A program made the translations under genes and the position numbers. A stretch of DNA of 64,000 nt from Emergencia timonensis (lineage in GTDB: Bacteria > Bacillota > Clostridia > Peptostreptococcales > Anaerovoracaceae): assembly GCF_900086585.1 (NCBI RefSeq), contig NZ_FLKM01000009.1:1922001-1986000 (forward strand), written 5' to 3'. Under the pieces are notes generated by a model, which worked only from the letters and a program-made list of their open reading frames with translations, was not told the DNA's origin and did no database searches. Each line of letters starts with the position of its first letter. Position 1 is the first letter of the stretch. Positions 52,622 through 60,447 of the stretch are shown here, in pieces.

Positions 52622-52859
52622 CTCTACTCCTTTTCAAGTTCATATATTATAGCTTCCCCTTTTGTACCTACATAATATTACTAATAGTAGACAGGGTCAA
52701 TACCCTTAGACCAAAATTAAGAATTCTTAAGAATTGCATTCCAGTCTATTTCACTGACAATGGAAAAAAATTCACAAATCTGTCACGTAATATAGTTAAA
52801 TACTTATTGCTTTGTTGTTTGAGATGTTTTAATATATCAATAGAAAGGAATGATGCAAT
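52622..52859. promoter_or_regulatory. Divergent regulatory region between small membrane protein and padR
   Basis: Holds a TATAAT for the minus-strand peptide gene, a short AGGGT/ACCCT dyad (52692-52705), a perfect 14-bp palindrome TTAAGAATTCTTAA (52717-52730) inside a longer 21-bp AT-rich repeat, and a padR promoter. The palindrome is the best operator candidate. Confidence 0.55.
52807..52835 (+). promoter_or_regulatory. Predicted padR promoter
   Basis: TTGCTT, 17-nt spacer, TAATAT, about 25 nt before the padR start codon. Confidence 0.55.
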
Positions 52860-53222
52860 ATGACACAAAGAAGTAAAAACAAAAGTAATTTTAAGAAAGG
52901 GTCAGTAGAAATGCTGTTGCTTCATCTGCTGAAAACAGAAGGGGACTGTTATGGATATCAGCTGTCACAGCTGATTAATCAGAGATCAAGCGGCGTTTTG
53001 GTAATCCCAGAGGGATCCATGTACCCAACATTGTACAAGCTAATCGACAACAACTTTATCACCGATTACAAAAAAACCGTTGGCAAAAGAATGACTCGTG
53101 TATACTATCATCTCGAGGAGGCTGGTGAAAAGCGTTTAGAAGAACTTGTAGAAGACTATTTAGAAGTAACAGAAGCAATCCATAAAATTATGGACTTCCC
53201 AGTTGAGGAAGCAAAGAACTAA
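52860..53222 (+). CDS. PadR family transcriptional regulator
   Basis: A 120-residue winged-helix regulator: KGSVEMLLLHLLKTEGDCYGYQLSQLI, the wing region IPEGSMYPTLYKLIDNNFIT, YYHLEEAGEKRLEELVEDY, and a short C-terminal dimerisation helix. It belongs to the short PadR-s2 type. PadR genes usually sit with a transporter or membrane protein gene they control; here the only close partner is the divergent 31-residue membrane peptide. It probably regulates that gene, itself, or both. Confidence 0.9.
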   Translation: MTQRSKNKSNFKKGSVEMLLLHLLKTEGDCYGYQLSQLINQRSSGVLVIPEGSMYPTLYKLIDNNFITDYKKTVGKRMTRVYYHLEEAGEKRLEELVEDYLEVTEAIHKIMDFPVEEAKN

Positions 53223-53244
53223 ACAAAGAGATCAAATTACATGA

Positions 53245-53276
53245 CAAAGGACTGCCTGTTGGCAGTCCTTTGTTTT
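53245..53276. terminator. Terminator between padR and rnr
   Basis: CAAAGGACTGCC-TGTT-GGCAGTCCTTTG, perfect 12-bp stem, followed by TTTTCATT on the plus strand. On the minus strand it lies just past the rnr stop codon and can serve both convergent genes. Confidence 0.9.
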
Positions 53277-53280
53277 CATT

Positions 53281-55233
53281 CTATTCTTTTACCATTGCAA
53301 AATCAATCTGACGATCTTCTGGACTTGCTCCAAGGACAACAATCTTTACCCTGTCCCCCAGAGCGTAGATTTTATGTGACTGTCTGCCAATGACACGATA
53401 CTTACCTTCTTCATAATCATAAAAATCGTCTTTTAGGCTATCCAGTCTGACCATACCTTCTATGGTATCCGGCAGCTGTACGTAAATGCCGAAATTGGTC
53501 ACACCACTGATAATGCCCTCGTAAATTTCTCCCACTTTGCTCTGCATATACTGAGCCTTCTTCATCTTCTCTACTTCTCGTTCCATCTCCTGAGCCGTCC
53601 GTTCTGTCAGGGAGGCAGTTTCCGAAGCGATTTCCGCGTCCTTTTTAAACTTTTTCAGAAGCTTTTCTGTGGTCTCGCCATTGATTGACGCCTTAATAAT
53701 TCTGTGAATCATCAAATCTGGATATCGTCTGATCGGCGAGGTAAAGTGGCAGTAATAGGAGAAAGCTAAACCGAAATGTCCCGCACATTCAGTGCTGTAA
53801 AAAGCTTTCTTCATGGATCTGAGCATTACTGTACTGACAATATTCTCGTATGATTTTCCTTCTACCTGCTGTAAAATCTCATTGAGCAGCCGTGGGTGAA
53901 TATTGTCAGGATTTCCGGCCAGATTAATTCCAAAGCCGGCTAAAAAAGCCTTCAGTTCTACAATTCTCTCTGTATCAGGTTTCTCGTGCACACGATAGAC
54001 AAAAGGATATTCCATCCAGTAAAAATGCTCTGCGACCGTCTGATTGGCAGCCAGCATGAATTCTTCAATCAGTCTGTTTGCCGTACGGCGTTCTTCAATG
54101 CCAATTTCCACGGGGATTTCATCACGGTCTAAGAGAATTTCCGCTTCATCAAAATCAAAATCGAGGCTCCCCTTCTCTTTTCGTTTATTTCTGAGAATCT
54201 CTGCTAATTTTTCCATCAAAAGCAATTCCTCGTAAATAGAGGAGTACTTATCTATCAATTTCTGATCTTCTTTTTCTAAAATATCAGAAACATCGTCATA
54301 GACCATTCTCGCTTTGGAGTTAATGATACTTTCAAATATTTCGTGCTTGACTACGTTCCCTTCCTTGTCGATTTCCATCTCACAAGTTAAGGTCAGCCTG
54401 TCTACTTGCGGATTTAAGCTGCAAATGCCATTGGATAACACCTTAGGCAGCATAGGCACTACCCGAGAAATCAGATAGACACTGTTGCCGCGCTTGAGCG
54501 CTTCTTTGTCCAAATAACCATCTGCCTTGACGTAATGGCTGACATCGGCTATATGGACGCCCAACAGGAAATTTCCATTCTGTAATTGTTCTACTGATAC
54601 GCCGTCGTCCAAATCTTTGGCAGTAGCACCGTCGATGGTGATGATCGTCTTGTTGCGAAGATCCCTGCGCCTTTCAATTTCTTCTCCAGTTATCGGTTCT
54701 TTTGAACGGGCCTTTGCCTCTGCATTTACCCTGCTGGGGAATGTTTCAAAGAGACCGTGGGCACGGATCAAAGACTTAATCTCCCCCCCGCTTTCTCCAA
54801 AACGAGAAATGACCTCTGTAATTTTACCCTCAGCACTGACGTTTTTTTCCGGATACTTGGTAATCTTTGCGACGACCTTATCGCCGTTTTGAGCATTTCT
54901 AAAATCCGATTTTCGCACGAATACATCGTCCGTATTTCTTTTGTCGTCAGGAACCACGAATCCAAATCGCTTATTTCTTTGAAAAGTGCCGACTACTTCT
55001 GTATTTGCTCTTTCGATTACCTTGTCAATAATACCTTCCTTGTTTCTAACCCAAAGGTACTTTGGCAGCAGATCAACCTCTACTGTGTCGCCATGCATGG
55101 CGCCTCCCAGGTTGCTCCTTCCAATAAATATATCTCCCCCTTCTTCCTGCCTTACAAAGCCAAATCCTGCTTTATTCTTATCCAATACACCGATTGCTTT
55201 TTCAATTTTTATCTTTGTTGTTTTCTTTCTCAT
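53281..55233 (-). CDS. rnr: Ribonuclease R
   Basis: A 650-residue 3'-5' exoribonuclease. I start at MRKKTTKIK (ATG 55231-55233); the frame is open for 97 more codons, but that part overlaps the lipoprotein gene and its terminator and is low-complexity. Two cold-shock domains at the N-terminus (GFGFVRQEEGGDIFIG, RFGFVVPDDKRNTDDVFV), RNB catalytic domain with TIDGATAKDLDDGVSVEQ and GVHIADVSHYVK, and C-terminal S1 domain. GAGG is only 1 nt before the ATG and TACAAT is close upstream, so a leaderless start is possible. Confidence 0.93.
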   Translation of the reverse strand: MRKKTTKIKIEKAIGVLDKNKAGFGFVRQEEGGDIFIGRSNLGGAMHGDTVEVDLLPKYLWVRNKEGIIDKVIERANTEVVGTFQRNKRFGFVVPDDKRNTDDVFVRKSDFRNAQNGDKVVAKITKYPEKNVSAEGKITEVISRFGESGGEIKSLIRAHGLFETFPSRVNAEAKARSKEPITGEEIERRRDLRNKTIITIDGATAKDLDDGVSVEQLQNGNFLLGVHIADVSHYVKADGYLDKEALKRGNSVYLISRVVPMLPKVLSNGICSLNPQVDRLTLTCEMEIDKEGNVVKHEIFESIINSKARMVYDDVSDILEKEDQKLIDKYSSIYEELLLMEKLAEILRNKRKEKGSLDFDFDEAEILLDRDEIPVEIGIEERRTANRLIEEFMLAANQTVAEHFYWMEYPFVYRVHEKPDTERIVELKAFLAGFGINLAGNPDNIHPRLLNEILQQVEGKSYENIVSTVMLRSMKKAFYSTECAGHFGLAFSYYCHFTSPIRRYPDLMIHRIIKASINGETTEKLLKKFKKDAEIASETASLTERTAQEMEREVEKMKKAQYMQSKVGEIYEGIISGVTNFGIYVQLPDTIEGMVRLDSLKDDFYDYEEGKYRVIGRQSHKIYALGDRVKIVVLGASPEDRQIDFAMVKE

Positions 55234-55283
55234 ACCTCTATTGTAAACCAAAATAGCCAAATTTACCACTAAATTCGCAAATG

Positions 55284-55310
55284 AAAAAACGCAGACAAGA
55301 TCTGTCTGCG
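55284..55310 (-). terminator. Terminator after the lipoprotein gene
   Basis: CGCAGACA / TGTCTGCG, 8-bp stem with a 5-nt loop, followed by TTTTTT on the minus strand. It lies 45 nt past the lipoprotein stop. Confidence 0.9.
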
Positions 55311-55354
55311 CTTTACACTGTCTTCGCATCTGAGACAGCCCCATGAAATTATTA

Positions 55355-55684
55355 CTATAAAGTTGTCTTAGTTCCATTATCGGCAGTGTTTTTGCTGACG
55401 TCTCCATTGTTGTTGACGTTGTTCTTGACGTTATTGTCGTTTCTGTTGTTGTCGACACCGTCTTTGATGTCATCAGCAGCATCGCGGGCACCATCTTTGA
55501 TGTCGTCGCCAAGATCCTCAGCACCCTTTTTCACATCATCTGCGCCGTTTTCTAATCCCTGTTCAACACTGTTCTGTTTGTCGTCAGGAATGCCATCATT
55601 GTTAGCATCTTTACTTCCGCAGCTTGTGAACACTAAAACTGTCACTAGTAATAAAGCCATTAGAAAAAATCTGGTCTTTTTCAT
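55355..55684 (-). CDS. Small lipoprotein with Asp-rich helical repeat
   Basis: A 109-residue exported protein. Signal peptide about 1-21 with lipobox TSCG (Cys22). Directly after it comes DANNDGIPDD, a calcium-binding-type Asp/Asn loop. Residues about 45-75 form an amphipathic repeat with recurring DDIKDGA-like units (GAEDLGDDIKDGARDAADDI), and the last 30 residues are Asn-rich. No family function known to me. It has its own terminator; AGGAG is 5-6 nt upstream of the start codon. Sporulation or envelope stress roles would be guesses. Confidence 0.8.
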   Translation of the reverse strand: MKKTRFFLMALLLVTVLVFTSCGSKDANNDGIPDDKQNSVEQGLENGADDVKKGAEDLGDDIKDGARDAADDIKDGVDNNRNDNNVKNNVNNNGDVSKNTADNGTKTTL

Positions 55685-55760
55685 TTTTAAGCTCCTTTCT
55701 TTTTTCTAATATTATTATCTAATTCTGCGCAAAAAATATGAAAGGTATTAATCGGTAATT

Positions 55761-56780
55761 TTAATTTAATAATGTTTTTTTACAATAATTTTTACGATTA
55801 GGATTTATGATTAATATAGTATCGTCCATAATATTCAAAAGTGTTTCTGCATCATTGTCCATCTTGTACGCCATCTCTTCATTGTATAGAGGAATTGCCT
55901 GATAAAAGTTTACTTCACTGCCATCTGGCATGCTGCAGATATTGGCAGTTTCTTCAAAATTTGCCGGATTAATCAGCATACAGCCACACAGCTGCGTGCT
56001 CTCATCAAAAGATTCCCCATTGTCCACAGTATGCCCCCATCCCAGCCAGGTATCTTCAGATATAGGCAGACGCGCTAAAACTTTTAACATTCTGATAGGC
56101 CAATACCATTTTTCATCATCGCTTTGCAGATTCCAATCCGGCGGCAGACAGACTGCCAGCTCAGCTCGTTCTAGCTTGTACTCAGCAAGTTCCTCTGGTA
56201 CGTTCATCCAATGTGCCCCCATGCCCATGGTTACGAGAACATAATAATTTCTCTCCTCTGACGGTGGTATCATGCAGATGTCCACGTGTATATCCGGCGA
56301 GATGATTTCATGAAATACACTGTCAAAGTCTCCGAAGTTCTGCGTAATGTGATTTTCAATGACCTCCATCTCTTCTTCAGAGTACAACTCGGGATTATAC
56401 TCCTGTTGTTCCATTCCCTCTTCGCGGAGGATCTCTTCCTTTGACATGTTTAGGAAGTATTGCGCATCGTCATCATCAGGATCAAGTTCCAAAGTGCGCG
56501 CAAAGGCAGCAGCAGCTTCATTAAAACGATTATCGAAATAACAGGCATACCCCAGCCTGTAATGCCACAACGGATCTTCTTGACCAATATCGCTCACCAT
56601 TTGTAACAGCTGTATTGCCCTATCGTAGTCTCCCGCTTCTCCACGGTTATTGTATGCTCTGGCCAGATGGCAGATTGTCTCATAATCGTGCTCTTCCATG
56701 TCTTCAATGGTATCAATAATCTTCTGATATTCGTCCGTCTCATGCCAAATATTCAATTGCTCCAATAGTTTTTCTTCCAT
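55761..56780 (-). CDS. TPR + SUFU-domain protein
   Basis: A 339-residue protein started at the ATG at 56778-56780, where GGAGGG stands 6 nt upstream. N-terminal half: about three TPR motifs (YETICHLARAYNNRGEAGDY, DPLWHYRLGYACYFDNRFNE, AAAAFARTLELDPDDDDAQ). C-terminal half: suppressor-of-fused (SUFU) domain with VLVTMGMGAHWMNVP, RAELAVCLPPDW and WLGWGHTVDNG. SUFU proteins in bacteria are often immunity proteins in polymorphic toxin systems. No toxin is adjacent. A DUF4253 gene lies 115 nt upstream in the same direction. Confidence 0.82.
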   Translation of the reverse strand: MEEKLLEQLNIWHETDEYQKIIDTIEDMEEHDYETICHLARAYNNRGEAGDYDRAIQLLQMVSDIGQEDPLWHYRLGYACYFDNRFNEAAAAFARTLELDPDDDDAQYFLNMSKEEILREEGMEQQEYNPELYSEEEMEVIENHITQNFGDFDSVFHEIISPDIHVDICMIPPSEERNYYVLVTMGMGAHWMNVPEELAEYKLERAELAVCLPPDWNLQSDDEKWYWPIRMLKVLARLPISEDTWLGWGHTVDNGESFDESTQLCGCMLINPANFEETANICSMPDGSEVNFYQAIPLYNEEMAYKMDNDAETLLNIMDDTILIINPNRKNYCKKTLLN

Positions 56781-56895
56781 TGTTATCCCTCCGGGTATTG
56801 TATTTTCAAGTCTTTCCATTTTCCAGCTGTACATCTGACGTCAAAACAAAATTTCCATTCCATATGTATATCCGCACGAATCTGCCCTTCTAGGG

Positions 56896-57669
56896 TTAAT
56901 CCCACCAAAAATACCAAATCGTCGACTTGGACAGGCAATCTGCTAGTTCTCCAATGCTGCAGTCTTCACCGCACTGATCTACTCTGTCCGGACAAAATGC
57001 ATATTGCTCTAAAGCCAAATCCTTTGCTGCTTCTCTTTCCACTGTTTCCTGCGTATAAAACTCCAGCTGGTCATGGCTCAATGCAGCCGGAACGGCGCCA
57101 TAGGTTTCATACCAATATTTTGATACAGCCATCAATTCTAAGGTATCGGGGCATTCGTTCCAGCCCCCAAAAGGCAGATAGGCATATATTTCCCATGGGT
57201 TCTCCACAGGTATACAGGCCAAAATCACAGGCGCTGTCAATCTCGTCTCATAGTTCCAATAAGAAAGAAATTGATGCAGAGGCTCACCGCCGGCGAACTC
57301 TCCCATGACTTCCTCTTCCCAATCAAAACCGTCTTCCTCCGCATCTTCTTTTCTTTCGCTGATCATACCGTCAACGCATTGTCCTCCATCAGGCAGGGTA
57401 AATCCCAGCATCTTTTTTCTGTAGGCGTCAATGACATCGTGATGGAGTACTTCCTCACTGCATTCACTCTCAGGATCACTGTTCATCAGAAGGCATTCCC
57501 AAAGTATTTCATCTGGAGTCACCAGGATTGGAAAGAAGCCTTCTTTTCTTCCCTCATCCAGCTTCTGAAGATATGTTTCTTTGATTTCATCGTCATCCTG
57601 CATTGGTGCAAGCACTTCACAATAGCAGTCTAAGTAGTCAATAAATTGCTGTATTAATTTTTCTTCCAC
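56896..57669 (-). CDS. DUF4253-domain protein
   Basis: A 258-residue protein. I start at the GTG at 57667-57669, which has GGAGGAGG about 7 nt upstream; an open frame continues another 76 codons, but it is a translation of repeat units. The C-terminal part matches DUF4253: PWEIYAYLPFGGWNECPDT, YWYETYGAVPAALSHDQLEF, ALEQYAFCPDRVDQC and the final WYFWWD. The family has no established activity but is found with immunity-type proteins. Its upstream region is made of family A repeats. Confidence 0.82.
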   Translation of the reverse strand: MEEKLIQQFIDYLDCYCEVLAPMQDDDEIKETYLQKLDEGRKEGFFPILVTPDEILWECLLMNSDPESECSEEVLHHDVIDAYRKKMLGFTLPDGGQCVDGMISERKEDAEEDGFDWEEEVMGEFAGGEPLHQFLSYWNYETRLTAPVILACIPVENPWEIYAYLPFGGWNECPDTLELMAVSKYWYETYGAVPAALSHDQLEFYTQETVEREAAKDLALEQYAFCPDRVDQCGEDCSIGELADCLSKSTIWYFWWD

Positions 57670-57720
57670 GATATACCTCCTCCCTCCCGGTCTGTAAGAC
57701 AGGATTCCATAAATATGTAC

Positions 57721-57947
57721 TCGTTTTTGCAACAACGTCGTTAAGATCGTGTGTTCATTATACCATGTGCATTCCGCTGAAAATAGAATCGAAGCACCTG
57801 ATTCAATGAACACTTCCCTGCAGCAACGCTGTTTATTCGTTGTGTTCATTATACCATGAATATTCCGCTGAAAATAGAATCGAAGCACCTGATTCAATGA
57901 ACACTTCCCTGCAGCAACGCTGTTTATTCGTTGTGTTCATTATACTA
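57721..57947 (-). repeat. Family A structured repeats, cluster 3 (three 91-bp units)
   Basis: Minus-strand orientation, pointing at the DUF4253 gene. TATAAT boxes lie at 57939-57944, 57850-57853 region (TGGTATAAT 57848-57856) and 57757-57765, i.e. 91 bp apart. Units 1 and 2 have outer arms AATGAACAC / GTGTTCATT and inner CAGC-GTT-GCTG; over 91 bp they differ from each other at about three positions. Unit 3, nearest the gene, keeps the 5' arm but its 3' arm is degenerate. Together with family B1 it fills the 416-bp gap up to the GNAT gene. Confidence 0.85.
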
Positions 57948-58000
57948 GATTCGGTCTCAACTTACAATCGGTTGTTAATTCCATCTCTGGTAATAAAAAA

Positions 58001-58085
58001 CGTGGAAATGACGGAATCAAAGATTCCTATTTCCGCATGTCGCCCGCAAGGCGCGACTTTGCTTCGGTACGTTCTTTGATATTCC
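58001..58085 (+). repeat. Family B structured element, copy 1
   Basis: Reading on the plus strand: GTGGAAAT-GAC-GGAATC-AAA-GATTCC-T-ATTTCCGC (nested perfect stems), then GTCGC/GCGAC hairpin around CCGCAAGGC, then GGTACGTTCTTTGATATTCC. It ends exactly at the stop codon of the GNAT gene on the opposite strand. Copy 2 is at 58905-58985 in the opposite orientation. Confidence 0.75.
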
Positions 58086-58628
58086 TCATTTGACATGCCT
58101 CCATTGCTGCCTGGTCAAACAGGTAATCTGTTCCGTCCTAATATCTCCCATTAAAGGCCAAGGCTTGTCCTTTTCTGTGTGATGGAATTTAAAACCGCAT
58201 TTCTCCTGAACCCTTTTAGATTTATCGTTCCCCTCAAAATAGCCACACCAGATGTTTCTAACGCCCAACCTGTCAAAGCCATATTGGATCAAAGCCTCCG
58301 CCGCCTCTGGAATCAGTCCTTGCCCCCAAAAGGGTACGCCAATCCAGTAACCCAGTTCCACATCGTCGGATCCGATATCCAAATTACTATGTTCACTGGA
58401 CATGAGACTGATGCTTCCAACTGCTTCTTGCATTTCTTTTAGAACAACCGCAAAAGAATTCTCCGCTGACAATACGTCTTTGATAATTTCTCTGCTGTGA
58501 TCCACGCTGGTATGAACCGGCCATCCAGCAATAGGTCCGACATTTGGGTCTTTCGCATATTTATATAGGCTCTCTGCATCACATTCTTCCCAAGGACGCA
58601 AAATCAGCCGCTTCGTCTCTAATATCAT
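58086..58628 (-). CDS. GNAT family N-acetyltransferase (RimJ/RimL type)
   Basis: A 180-residue acetyltransferase: METKRLILRPWEECD-type start (ILETKRLILRPWEECDAESL), AVGSISLMSSEHSN, ELGYWIGVPFWGQGLIPEAAEALI with the acetyl-CoA loop in the RimJ-like form, and CGYFEGNDKSKRVQEKCGF. It may acetylate a protein N-terminus or a small amine; the substrate is unknown. GGAGGGTG precedes the ATG. It is a single gene bracketed by inverted copies of the family B element. Confidence 0.9.
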   Translation of the reverse strand: MILETKRLILRPWEECDAESLYKYAKDPNVGPIAGWPVHTSVDHSREIIKDVLSAENSFAVVLKEMQEAVGSISLMSSEHSNLDIGSDDVELGYWIGVPFWGQGLIPEAAEALIQYGFDRLGVRNIWCGYFEGNDKSKRVQEKCGFKFHHTEKDKPWPLMGDIRTEQITCLTRQQWRHVK

Positions 58629-58831
58629 GTTTCACCCTCCAATTCCTTCGTTTTCTTTATCTGCCCTGTGTTCTTTACAGAACGGCCTCACTGATTAGAA
58701 GTTTACCATACCTTTCAAGGAAAGTCATGGACCCTTTATAAGAAACTAAATATTTTAGGTCAAATATAGCAGAACTGCGAAAGCACAAACACATCGTAGA
58801 CGACGATGAACTTATTATCTTTCAACCGAAC

Positions 58832-58865
58832 GAAAAAAGCCGCCCTGCAAGCAGGACAGCTTTTT
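58832..58865 (-). terminator. Terminator of brnQ
   Basis: On the minus strand AAAAAAGCTGTCCTGC pairs with GCAGGGCGGCTTTTTT through two G-U pairs, giving a 16-bp stem with U-tract built in. The plus-strand version has two C-A mismatches, so the minus strand is the functional side. It lies about 135 nt beyond the brnQ stop, with element B2 in between. Confidence 0.8.
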
Positions 58866-58904
58866 TAAGATATAGGAAGTTGCGCTGTAAGCAAATCTGT
58901 ATAC

Positions 58905-58985
58905 CTCAAAGAACGTACCTTTCAAAGTGTGTCCATTTACGGGCGGCATGAGCGTCTAGGAACCTTTGATCCCGTCATGCACTCG
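58905..58985 (-). repeat. Family B structured element, copy 2
   Basis: On the minus strand: GAGTG...CATGAC-GGGATC-AAA-GGTTCC-TAGA-CGCTC, then TGCCGCCCG, then GAAAGGTACGTTCTTTGA. Same layout as copy 1: GGGATC/GGTTCC pairs through G-U where copy 1 has GGAATC/GATTCC, and GAGTG/CGCTC replaces GTGGAAAT/ATTTCCGC. It falls in the 3' region of the brnQ transcript. The 370-bp gap 58629-58998 holds this element, the terminator and a CATCGT/ACGATG dyad near 58792-58808. Confidence 0.7.
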
Positions 58986-58998
58986 TTTTATATATAGA

Positions 58999-60354
58999 TT
59001 ATTGAATGTCTGCAGGTGTTTGTTTCTGCTTTACATCATGCTTTGATAAAAAATTGATAAATGGCAGCATGCCAATCAGACAACCAACGATAGCGGGCAA
59101 AATCCAGCCTACCCCAAGATCAAAGAACGGCAATTTGGCAACCAAATCACCCATAGACCCTGTAGAAATTCCTGCTGTCTTCAAGCCGTCAAAAACACCG
59201 ATCACAAAGGCAAAGAACATACCTAAAGCGTAAGCTTCGTGTTTACGGCCAATAACTTTTTTAGCAAATGAAAGCAGTACCAATGTAATTGCCGGCGGAT
59301 ATACCATCACTAAAGCCGGTAAGGTGAACGTAATCATCGTCGTCAGCCCAACGTTAGAAATAGCAAAGCTGAATACGCACACGCTGGTCAAAATCGCTCT
59401 GTAAGACAGCTTGGGAAATATTTCGTGAAAATAGTCCGAAAAAGAGGTAGCCAAGCCAATTGACGTAGTCAGGCAGGCTAGTAAAACTGCCAGACCGAGT
59501 ACAGCGTTGCCGCCTGTTCCAAGAAGCCTGTACACCACAAAAGCCAAAATCTGTCCTCCATTTCCATACACGCCGTCTTCCATGGAAGTCTGTGCCCCGA
59601 CAAAGCCCAGCGCAAGATATACCACGCCCAAGCCAATTCCCGCGAGAATTCCCGCCATCAAAGTGTATCTCACGATGCTCTTTGACTCAGTAACGCCCAT
59701 ATCCCGGATGGCATTGATGACGACAATAGCAAATGCCAAGGCAGCCAGCCCATCTAAAGCGAGATAACCTTCGACCATACCTTTAAAGAACGGCATCTCA
59801 GCATACTCGCCTTTCGGCGCGCCGATTTGGCCCACCGGATTGATTACGCTGACAATAAAGATAACCGCAATAGAAATCAATAGAATCGGCGTCAGAACTT
59901 TCCCCACAATATCTACAATTCGGCTGGGATTCAGACATAAAATAAAGGTAATGCCGAAAAACAATGCTGTAAAGACAACGGATGAAACAATGCCGGCCCC
60001 TTCTCCCAGAAAAGGAATCGCTGCAATTTCATAAGATACCGTTCCTGTCCTCGGCAGAGCAAACAGCGGCCCAATCAGAAGATAGATGGTCATACCTACG
60101 AATATGGAAAACTTTGGGCCGACCAGGCTGGCTAAATCGTCAAGCTTGGTTCCCACCAAAACAATAGCGGCAATTCCCAGTATTGACAGGCCTGCATCTG
60201 TAACCACAAACCCCAGCGTCCCCTGAAAGAAATTTTCACCGCCCAGATAACCCAGCATCGGCGGAAAAATCATATTTCCCGCACCAAAAAACATGGCAAA
60301 CAGCATTAAAGATATTGAAATAATCTTTCCTGTGCCTAACTTCTCATGATTCAA
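58999..60354 (-). CDS. brnQ: Branched-chain amino acid transport system carrier (LIVCS family)
   Basis: A 451-residue sodium-coupled Leu/Ile/Val carrier with about 12 TM helices. Opening motif GKIISISLMLFAMFFGAGNMIFPP, then GFVVTDAGLSILGIAAI, and VGPKFSIFVGMTIYLLIGPLFALPRT are the family signatures. It is complete and monocistronic. The family is often under CodY control in Bacillota; no obvious CodY box is visible in its short upstream region. Confidence 0.95.
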   Translation of the reverse strand: MNHEKLGTGKIISISLMLFAMFFGAGNMIFPPMLGYLGGENFFQGTLGFVVTDAGLSILGIAAIVLVGTKLDDLASLVGPKFSIFVGMTIYLLIGPLFALPRTGTVSYEIAAIPFLGEGAGIVSSVVFTALFFGITFILCLNPSRIVDIVGKVLTPILLISIAVIFIVSVINPVGQIGAPKGEYAEMPFFKGMVEGYLALDGLAALAFAIVVINAIRDMGVTESKSIVRYTLMAGILAGIGLGVVYLALGFVGAQTSMEDGVYGNGGQILAFVVYRLLGTGGNAVLGLAVLLACLTTSIGLATSFSDYFHEIFPKLSYRAILTSVCVFSFAISNVGLTTMITFTLPALVMVYPPAITLVLLSFAKKVIGRKHEAYALGMFFAFVIGVFDGLKTAGISTGSMGDLVAKLPFFDLGVGWILPAIVGCLIGMLPFINFLSKHDVKQKQTPADIQ

Positions 60355-60401
60355 TTTTTCCCTCTCCTTTGATTGTCATATTCTAACAGAATACGACACG
60401 A

Positions 60402-60436
60402 TAAAAATACGCAGATGTCTTAACATTCTGCGTATT
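60402..60436 (-). terminator. Terminator after ispH-S1
   Basis: AATACGCAGA / TCTGCGTATT, perfect 10-bp stem with an 11-nt loop, followed by TTTATC on the minus strand. It starts 11 nt past the stop codon. Confidence 0.88.
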
Positions 60437-60447
60437 TATCCTTCTAA

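Noticed and set aside
52715..52735. CodY box upstream of padR
   Set aside because: AATTCTTAAGAATT resembles the CodY consensus AATTTTCNGAAAATT only in its ends; mismatches in the centre make it a generic AT palindrome.
55234..55524. N-terminal extension of the RNase R ORF (97 codons)
   Set aside because: It overlaps the lipoprotein gene and its terminator, is low-complexity Thr/Ser-rich sequence antisense to the Asp/Asn-rich lipoprotein, and precedes a normal RNase R N-terminus.
57670..57897. N-terminal extension of the DUF4253 ORF (76 codons)
   Set aside because: It is a translation of the family A repeats; the GTG at 57667-57669 has a strong ribosome site and the family homology begins after it.
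57721..57947. CRISPR-like look of the near-identical repeats at 57.8 kb
   Set aside because: Units are contiguous 91-bp repeats with no unique spacers, they recur singly or in pairs elsewhere in the window, and no cas genes are present.
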